DNA from: JAFAMB01 sp963775805
Lineage (GTDB): Bacteria > Verrucomicrobiota > Verrucomicrobiia > Chthoniobacterales > JAFAMB01
Direction: 5' to 3'
DNA length: 64,000 bases
Assembly: GCA_963775805.1 (NCBI GenBank)
Contig: CAVZKG010000001.1
Location: forward strand, 2,046,001-2,110,000
In this document: positions 58,941-64,000 of the stretch, one piece after another
Layout of the letters: each line of letters begins with the position of its first letter
Position numbering within the stretch: position 1 is the stretch's first letter
Notes under the pieces: model-generated
What the model saw: only the letters and a program-made list of their open reading frames with translations
Told to the model about the DNA's origin: nothing
Databases searched by the model: none
Program-made: the position numbers and the translations under genes

Positions 58941-61436
58941 TTAGAGATTCGTCGGATCGTCGCTCAGATCCACTGGCGGCGGCGTGGGCAAATCAACCGG
59001 TGGGGGTTGTTGTTGACGATCAAGTGGACCCGCGGGCTGCGCTCGTCGCACTTCGGGTTCAGGCTTATCCACTGGAAGTGCTCGAGGCGCAGGGGTCCAG
59101 TTCGCCTTGGCGGACTGCGCAAGCTCGGGTGGCTCCTGCGGACGCGGTTTAACTGACTGATACGGGTCGTCGCCCAGAACCGTTGGAGCATGAACCTGCA
59201 CGGCGATTGTCTGGGCTGGATCGATCGCGTTCGTCGCACGGGGAGCGTCCTGTGGGCGCTGGGCTCTGACAAAAGAGCGATTGTCATTCCCGTGAAGCCA
59301 GCACGTCTCTTTCGGAAGCTGTTTAGCGGTCGAGAATTCAAAAAATGTTCCCTTGCGCGGCGGCAACCAGGGATCGGCCACCGTCGTTAACATGCACTTC
59401 GGGGAGGCCGGCAAGCCTGTATCCAGGCAAACTTCCACGCGCTTGAGATCAATCGGCCGGCCGAGTTCCCGCGGCGGCTGTTTGGCCACCGACGCGTTCA
59501 TAATGTCTGCCCAGACCGGCAACGCGATCTGATTCGAAAACGCTCCGCGCATAATCATTTGCGGTTTATCGAAACCGGCCCAGACCCCGCACGTTATCTC
59601 ACTGTCGTACCCGACAAACCAGACGTCGGTGAAATTGTAAGCGGTACCTGTTTTGCCTGCGACAGGCAATTGCTTCAGACCAAACTGTTGACGCGCATTT
59701 GAGCCTGTGCCGGTTTGCATGACCTCTGTGAGGAAGGAATGCATCTCGAACGCTACACCAGGATCGATCACCTTCATTCGACGCGGTTCAGCATGAAAGA
59801 CTTCGTGCCCATCCTGCGTTTCAATCTTGGTAACTAGCATCAATTTATCCGGACGCGAGCCATTCCCGGGGTACATCGTGTACGCCGTCACAAGATCCGC
59901 AAGCGTGACGTCGCTGCTTCCCAGGAAGGTGGCGGGGTAGGGACGCAAATCGTCCTGGATTCCTGCTTTTTTGGCCAGTTTTAATATCGAATCGAGCCCA
60001 GCTTCGACACCGACTCGGACCGTGGCCGCATTCTTTGATTGCGCGATAATTTTTCGCATCGGAATCGGCCCCTCGTACTGGTTATCGGCGCGCTCAACTC
60101 CCCATTCCCCCAGAATGCCCGTGGTTCCACCAATCATGACCTGCCGATTGTCCAGTGGAGTGTCTTCAAATAACGATCCAGGAAAAACACCTTTCTCAAG
60201 AGCCGCGGTAAACACTAAAGGGGTAAATGCAGTCCCAGCCGGTCGCTTCGATTGGAACGCACGATCGTACTCGCTTTGTGAAAAATCGCGACCACCCACC
60301 AGTGCCAGCACTCCGCCGGTTCGATTATCAACCGCAACAACCGCTCCTTGCAGATATTCAGGTACAGGCGGTGATCCAGGACCCGTGTGGGTTGATCTCC
60401 AGGTCTTAAGGAAATCCGTGTAGTCTGTATATTTCTGATGTTGATAGTCTGGCATTGCCTCGACTCGATCCAACTGGTTCCTTAACGACTCTTCGGCGGT
60501 TCGCTGAAGGACAGGATCGAGCGTCGTGTAAATTCGATATCCTTGGCTCTCCACCGATTCCAATCCGATTTGCCCCTGTGCCTGTTGCCGGATCAGATCG
60601 ATCGCATAAGACTGCGAGACAATATTGTTCTTTGGCTGTACTTGAAGTGGCTGCTGCTTCGCTTCGTCGGCGATCTCTTGAGTGATTTTATGCTCCTCAA
60701 CCATTCGGCCAAGGACAATGTCCCGTTCCTGTGTCGCAGCGTCCAGATTGTGCCACGGCGATAGACTGTTTGGCGCTTTCAAAAGTGCGGCAAGCATTGC
60801 CGCCTCGCCAACTGTCAGGTCCGTTGCCGGCTTCCCAAAATATCCTCTGGAAGCCGCTTCCGCTCCGTAAAGCCCACCGCCGAAGTAAACTCGGTTCAGG
60901 TAGAGCTCCATGATTTTATTCTTCGCAACAGAGCGTTCGATCCGTATCGCTAGAAATACTTCGAGGATTTTCCGGTCATACGTCCGATCCTTGAGGTCGA
61001 ATACATTCCTTGCCAGCTGCTGCGTCACCGTGCTGGCTCCCTGTCGGATACGTCCAGCCTGGGTATTGCGCACAATTGCTCGGAATATTCCGTAAAAATC
61101 AACCCCGCTGTGTTCGTAGAACCGACTATCTTCCTCCGCGATCACCGCATCCACTAGATAATGCGATACCCGATCAAGACTGACCTGTTCGCGGTTCTGG
61201 ATAAAGATCTTCCCGAAAGTCTGCCCGTATCGATCGTAAATCACGCTCGCTGACTCGACAGAATCCAATTTTGAAAGGTCAAACTCAGCGGCCTTTTTCT
61301 CGTATCGTCGAATGAAGTCCAGTCCGAACAATGTCGCTCCGGCAGCCAGAACAAACAGAATCACGACCGGTACTAGAAATATCGGGCGTCGATAAAATGG
61401 TTTACGTCGTTCCGGTTCTCTCATCTCCGTTGCCAT
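58941..61436 (-). CDS. Class A penicillin-binding protein with altered SxxK motif
   Basis: An 831-residue PBP1A-like protein with a cytoplasmic start, one membrane helix (IFLVPVVILFVLAAGATLF), then a glycosyltransferase GT51 domain: VIAEEDSRFYEHSGVD with the catalytic Glu and RQGASTVTQQLARN. The transpeptidase domain has SKN (residue 467) and KTGT, but the position of the nucleophile motif SxxK reads T-A-F-T (residues 402-405, codons at 60219-60239). Ser and Lys are both Thr. The tail after residue 700 is Pro-rich and ends PPPVDLSDDPTNL. Peptidoglycan glycosyl transfer should work; transpeptidation is doubtful. A SMP-30 gene follows at 13 bases. Confidence 0.94.
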   Translation of the reverse strand: MATEMREPERRKPFYRRPIFLVPVVILFVLAAGATLFGLDFIRRYEKKAAEFDLSKLDSVESASVIYDRYGQTFGKIFIQNREQVSLDRVSHYLVDAVIAEEDSRFYEHSGVDFYGIFRAIVRNTQAGRIRQGASTVTQQLARNVFDLKDRTYDRKILEVFLAIRIERSVAKNKIMELYLNRVYFGGGLYGAEAASRGYFGKPATDLTVGEAAMLAALLKAPNSLSPWHNLDAATQERDIVLGRMVEEHKITQEIADEAKQQPLQVQPKNNIVSQSYAIDLIRQQAQGQIGLESVESQGYRIYTTLDPVLQRTAEESLRNQLDRVEAMPDYQHQKYTDYTDFLKTWRSTHTGPGSPPVPEYLQGAVVAVDNRTGGVLALVGGRDFSQSEYDRAFQSKRPAGTAFTPLVFTAALEKGVFPGSLFEDTPLDNRQVMIGGTTGILGEWGVERADNQYEGPIPMRKIIAQSKNAATVRVGVEAGLDSILKLAKKAGIQDDLRPYPATFLGSSDVTLADLVTAYTMYPGNGSRPDKLMLVTKIETQDGHEVFHAEPRRMKVIDPGVAFEMHSFLTEVMQTGTGSNARQQFGLKQLPVAGKTGTAYNFTDVWFVGYDSEITCGVWAGFDKPQMIMRGAFSNQIALPVWADIMNASVAKQPPRELGRPIDLKRVEVCLDTGLPASPKCMLTTVADPWLPPRKGTFFEFSTAKQLPKETCWLHGNDNRSFVRAQRPQDAPRATNAIDPAQTIAVQVHAPTVLGDDPYQSVKPRPQEPPELAQSAKANWTPAPRALPVDKPEPEVRRAQPAGPLDRQQQPPPVDLPTPPPVDLSDDPTNL

Positions 61437-61744
61437 TTGCCTCTCTCCGAAATCGCATTTTTTTTGTCCGGCCGCTGCCCGGATAGTTGGCCGTTTTTCA
61501 AAGAGGGAGCAGCAAAAGTCAGGTTATTTCGGGAACAGGACACTAGGGTAAACCCCTTTCACGGCCTTCCTCCCGGATCAAATGGAAAGTTTCGAGCACT
61601 TTTTCGGGTGAAAATGACCAAGACCGGGTGCGCCACAAGACGCTCCGGAGAAACAGATTGCCATCTCACCCGGCGCTGTTCCAGATTCTTGGTCGCTGTC
61701 TCCTTCGCGCTTTTGCCTGACGGACGTCGTCTCCATCTGTTGTC
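61437..61744. other. Divergent gap between PBP1A and the methyltransferase
   Basis: These 308 bases carry a repeat piece (61692-61716, GTCGCTGTCTCCTTCGCG onward, related to 11921) and no recognised gene. A frame beginning right at the PBP start has no protein-like features. Confidence 0.45.
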
Positions 61745-62908
61745 ATGTCTGAATCATCGCCACTCTCCAACCTGATCCGACAGCAAATCCGTAGCGGCGG
61801 CCCGGTCTCCTTTTCCTGGTACATGGATCAGGCGCTGTATCATTCTGCCTACGGATATTACGCGTCGGCTCGGAGCAGGATCGGTAGGAAAGGTGATTTC
61901 TATACGAATGTCTCTGTCGGTGGCTTGTATGGTGAGATTTTAGCCTCGCAGCTCAATGAGATGTGGCGTCACCTTGGCCAACCCTCTCGCTTCACAGTCG
62001 TCGAACAAGGAGCTGAGGATGGCCAACTAGCCTTCGACATCTTAAGCGCTCTGCCCAACGAATCACGAAATGCTGCTGGCGCGATTCATTATACAATCGT
62101 CGAGCCTTTGGCTCAAAAGCAGAAACTGCAGCGAAGTCGGCTCACACCACACTTTTGCGACAAAGTCACCTGGCTGACTTCAATCGCTGAACTCGAGCCG
62201 ATCGTTGGCGCCTTCATTTCAAACGAACTGGTGGACGCGATTCCGGTGGATATCGTCGAATATCGAAACGGTCGATGGTTAGAACTCCTGGTAACTCTTT
62301 CCGGAGAAGAACTCCTGTTTCATCCCTTCGCAATCACTCGCCGGGAACTCGCTGAAGCGATCGAAAAAATTCCGCTTCCGCTTCCGTCTCCGTATCGAAC
62401 AGAGGTTCGTCCCGCCGCAGCCGACTGGATTCAGGATGTCAGCGCCAAACTCGACCGAGGTTTTGCTCTCGTCGTTGACTATGGATACCCGCGTCGGGAA
62501 TACTACAAACCCGATCGCACGGAGGGCACCTTATCGTGCTACTCGCAGCATCGGCGTTCGGATAATCCGTTCGAGCGCCCCGGCGAGATTGATATCACGT
62601 CTCATGTCGATTTCACCGCATTGGCCGAATCCGCTGATCACGCCGGCTTCACGTTGGGCGGATACACCGATCAACATCACTTCATGGTTGGCGCTGCGGA
62701 ATCCCGGCTACTTGCTCTGGAAAAAACCGCCGGGCAAGAAGACTCGCGCGTCGCGCGCACGACGTTTCTCCGACCCTACCTGACTCTGATGCACCCCGGC
62801 CACATGGGTCTCGCTTTCAAGTATCTCCTTTTGACAAAAGGACTCACCTCCCCTCCTCTCCTCACCGGCTTCAAATTCGCCCCAACCCCTTGGCCCTCCC
62901 TAGCGTAG
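61745..62908 (+). CDS. MidA/NDUFAF7-family SAM-dependent methyltransferase (COG1565)
   Basis: A 387-residue cytoplasmic protein of the MidA group. PVSFSWYMDQALYHSAYGYYAS and GDFYTNVSVGGLYGEILASQL are the N-terminal signatures, FTVVEQGAEDGQLAFDIL the SAM-binding motif I, GAFISNELVDAIPVDIVEYRNGRW the family's NELLDAxPV motif, and VVDYGYPRREYYKPDRTEGTLSCYSQHRRSDNPFERPGEIDITSHVDFTAL the strong C-terminal block. In mitochondria the homologue NDUFAF7 methylates the NuoD counterpart (NDUFS2) during complex I assembly. Complex I genes lie elsewhere in this window, but no direct link is visible. Confidence 0.9.
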   Translation: MSESSPLSNLIRQQIRSGGPVSFSWYMDQALYHSAYGYYASARSRIGRKGDFYTNVSVGGLYGEILASQLNEMWRHLGQPSRFTVVEQGAEDGQLAFDILSALPNESRNAAGAIHYTIVEPLAQKQKLQRSRLTPHFCDKVTWLTSIAELEPIVGAFISNELVDAIPVDIVEYRNGRWLELLVTLSGEELLFHPFAITRRELAEAIEKIPLPLPSPYRTEVRPAAADWIQDVSAKLDRGFALVVDYGYPRREYYKPDRTEGTLSCYSQHRRSDNPFERPGEIDITSHVDFTALAESADHAGFTLGGYTDQHHFMVGAAESRLLALEKTAGQEDSRVARTTFLRPYLTLMHPGHMGLAFKYLLLTKGLTSPPLLTGFKFAPTPWPSLA

Positions 62909-62938
62909 GCGCGTTCGGCGTTCGGCGTTCGAGGTTCT

Positions 62939-62964
62939 GTAGGATAGGCGTCTCTCGCCTGTCC
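62939..62964. repeat. REP-like palindromic repeat
   Basis: One clean unit, GTAGGATAGGCG then TCTCT then CGCCTGTCC; the arms GGATAGGCG and CGCCTGTCC pair with one wobble. It directly follows a GTTCGGC tandem, the same modules that share the gap at 24508-24658. Confidence 0.75.
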
Positions 62965-63090
62965 AGTCTGGGCATCCATGTTCAACGCGATATCGCTCCC
63001 AGTCCGAACGGCAACCCTCGAAAAAACCCGAAACTCTGTGCATTCCGAGGTCCTACCAAGCCCAATGCCGATCTAACCAGGCATTCGCCG

Positions 63091-63122
63091 ACACGCCCAT
63101 ACGCCCACACGCCAATACCGCA
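63091..63122. repeat. 8-bp tandem repeat
   Basis: Units ACACGCCC, ATACGCCC, ACACGCCA and a weaker ATACCGCA follow each other without gaps. Confidence 0.6.
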
Positions 63123-63149
63123 TCCATTTGGTTGCGGCTCCTGCCGCGC

Positions 63150-63182
63150 TGTGTCCTCTGTGCCCTCCTCCGCGGTGAACCT
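63150..63182. repeat. CTCTGTG-type repeat
   Basis: TGTGTCCTCTGTGCCCTCC then TCCGCGGTGAACC; related in inverse orientation to 40062-40090 and, more distantly, to 11961-11986. Confidence 0.55.
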
Positions 63183-63204
63183 TCAGAGTCGCGTGCACCA
63201 GGCA

Positions 63205-64000
63205 CTAGCTTCTTGCCGCAAAAAACTTAATCTCTCCGTCGATCATCTGGCGGTTATCCCAATCGGGAAAACCGGAGATGATTTGCGGCTTATATTCCGC
63301 AAGGATTTCTTCTCCGGATCGACCCGCCTTTCGAAGCTCGCTGACATGCCGTCCGACAGTTTCAATGTAGGAAGCCAGATTCAAAGCGATACTGATATCC
63401 CCAGGGTCGCCATGGCCAGGTACGATTGTACTGGCACCAAACCGTTGAAAGTCATTCAGAATGTTCACCCATCGGACCGCGTCGATATCCACTTCAGTTG
63501 GCGGGATCCAGGGGAAAATTGGAAACATCCGTTCTTCGATCAGGTCGCCGGCAAATAAGATGCGTTCCTCGGGCAGGAATACGACATGGTCTCCGCGCGT
63601 ATGCGCCATACCCCAATTTTGCAGCAAGACCCGCCGACCTCCCAGATCAATCTCCGATGTCGGACCATCGTAGACGAAGTGAGGCATAACGATTTGTGTG
63701 CCCTCGAGCGCGTCCACCGCGCTTTGTCGCTGTCTCTGACGAAACAGGTCTAAGAACCGTTGGCCTTTCTCCGATAGCTCATCTCTTTGGGCCCTGTTAT
63801 AGATGATCGTCGCCTCGGGACGCAAAATTTGCGCGCCATATCCGTGCTCAGGGTGGAAATGCGTGATCGTCAGCATCAACCGGCGATTCCCTGCGATTTC
63901 ATGGGCCAACTTCAGCACTCTTTCCCCGTTCGCCGGCCCGAGCCCAGTATCAATGATCAGAGCGGCGTCTTTACCCAGAACGATCCCTATATTTGGCACC
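63205..64000 (-). CDS. MBL-fold metallo-hydrolase (5' end outside the window)
   Basis: A metallo-beta-lactamase-fold protein with at least 264 residues here. NIGIVLGKDAALIIDTGLG is the first strand region, ITHFHPEHGYG is the H-x-H-x-E-H zinc motif with Glu in place of the usual Asp, GMAHTRGDHVVFLPEERILFAGDLIEE carries the third His and the bridging Asp, and IVPGHGDPG the last His. It likely hydrolyses an ester or amide outside or inside the cell; no signal peptide can be judged since the start lies beyond 64000. A GTG at 63999 is in frame but probably internal. Confidence 0.88.
   Translation of the reverse strand, partial: VPNIGIVLGKDAALIIDTGLGPANGERVLKLAHEIAGNRRLMLTITHFHPEHGYGAQILRPEATIIYNRAQRDELSEKGQRFLDLFRQRQRQSAVDALEGTQIVMPHFVYDGPTSEIDLGGRRVLLQNWGMAHTRGDHVVFLPEERILFAGDLIEERMFPIFPWIPPTEVDIDAVRWVNILNDFQRFGASTIVPGHGDPGDISIALNLASYIETVGRHVSELRKAGRSGEEILAEYKPQIISGFPDWDNRQMIDGEIKFFAARS

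Larger units (their letters stand above)
62909..63204. repeat. Mosaic of short repeats
   Basis: This 296-base gap between convergent genes stacks several repeat families: GTTCGGC tandem (62913-62937), REP-like palindrome (62939-62964), 8-bp tandem (63091-63122) and CTCTGTG-type repeat (63150-63182). No gene was seen; a long frame across it is only low-complexity chance sequence. Confidence 0.65.

Noticed and set aside
61437..61775. Frame beginning at the PBP1A start region
   Set aside because: Starts with TTG, overlaps the methyltransferase start, and has no protein-like composition.
63091..63122. CRISPR-like array
   Set aside because: The 8-bp units have no spacers and are too short for a CRISPR repeat.
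62890..63558. Long plus-strand frame across the repeat mosaic
   Set aside because: It runs through tandem repeats and antisense to the MBL gene; the repeats keep the frame open by chance.

Overview
The window reads as a piece of the chromosome of a free-living, aerobic, Gram-negative, probably soil-dwelling bacterium. LpxK (lipid A), a class A penicillin-binding protein, lipoproteins and secreted enzymes indicate an outer membrane and a peptidoglycan wall. The gene set (a nuo cluster starting at nuoD, a futalosine-type UbiA-family prenyltransferase, a DUF5069 protein, DUF3309, CsbD and DUF892 proteins, many orphan ECF-like sigma factors) and the dense short intergenic palindromes suggest a verrucomicrobial lineage such as Chthoniobacterales. 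That placement is my inference from gene content and has not been searched. No rRNA, tRNA, CRISPR array, prophage or intact insertion sequence was seen.

Region by region: 0-4.3 kb holds an aldo/keto reductase (cut by the window edge), a C-terminal processing protease, ribosomal protein L28 with a COG0523 metallochaperone GTPase behind it, and an unknown 276-residue protein. 4.3-14 kb is a housekeeping mix: secreted esterase, DUF5069, a D-threonine-aldolase-like PLP enzyme, RNase PH, ThrB, LpxK, a Gfo/Idh/MocA oxidoreductase, an ATP-grasp-like unknown and RuvA. 14-18.8 kb has PgsA and MoaE on one strand and Gnd, FolD, LysA on the other. 19-20.4 kb is a monooxygenase-fold gene with an ECF sigma factor carrying a SnoaL-like tail. 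20.7-24.4 kb is cobalamin-dependent MetH.

24.7-40 kb is the respiratory core. A minus-strand run ndh-nudix-ubiA (type II NADH dehydrogenase plus a quinone prenyltransferase) diverges from a tight plus-strand complex I operon: nuoD, a small BamE-like lipoprotein gene, then nuoE-F-G-H-I-J-K-L-M-N. nuoA, B and C are not here. The run is followed by a PpiD/SurA-like folding factor, a TPR protein, methionyl-tRNA synthetase and an isoprenylcysteine-methyltransferase-family membrane enzyme.

44.7-55.5 kb is an accessory island of small and unknown proteins: three unknown minus-strand genes, a truncated nucleotidyltransferase, a DUF892 ferritin-like protein, a LuxR-type response regulator, a secreted Thr/Gln-rich protein, a 50-residue DUF3309 membrane peptide, an orphan sigma factor, a SnoaL-like protein, then a GAF-PAS histidine kinase with a single-domain receiver and a PAS-HisKA_3 protein that has no ATPase domain, a small lipoprotein and CsbD. 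This looks like a stress and signalling island. 55.7-64 kb has a uridine-kinase-like protein, a minus-strand run PBP1A / SMP-30 lactonase / UxaA dehydratase, a MidA-like methyltransferase and the end of an MBL-fold hydrolase.

The most striking observations are: the class A PBP whose transpeptidase SxxK motif reads T-A-F-T; the PAS-HisKA_3 protein without an ATPase; the BamE-like lipoprotein inside the complex I operon; and at least five families of short intergenic repeats (REP-like palindromes, two other palindrome families, 8- and 9-bp tandem arrays), several of them stacked in the same gaps.
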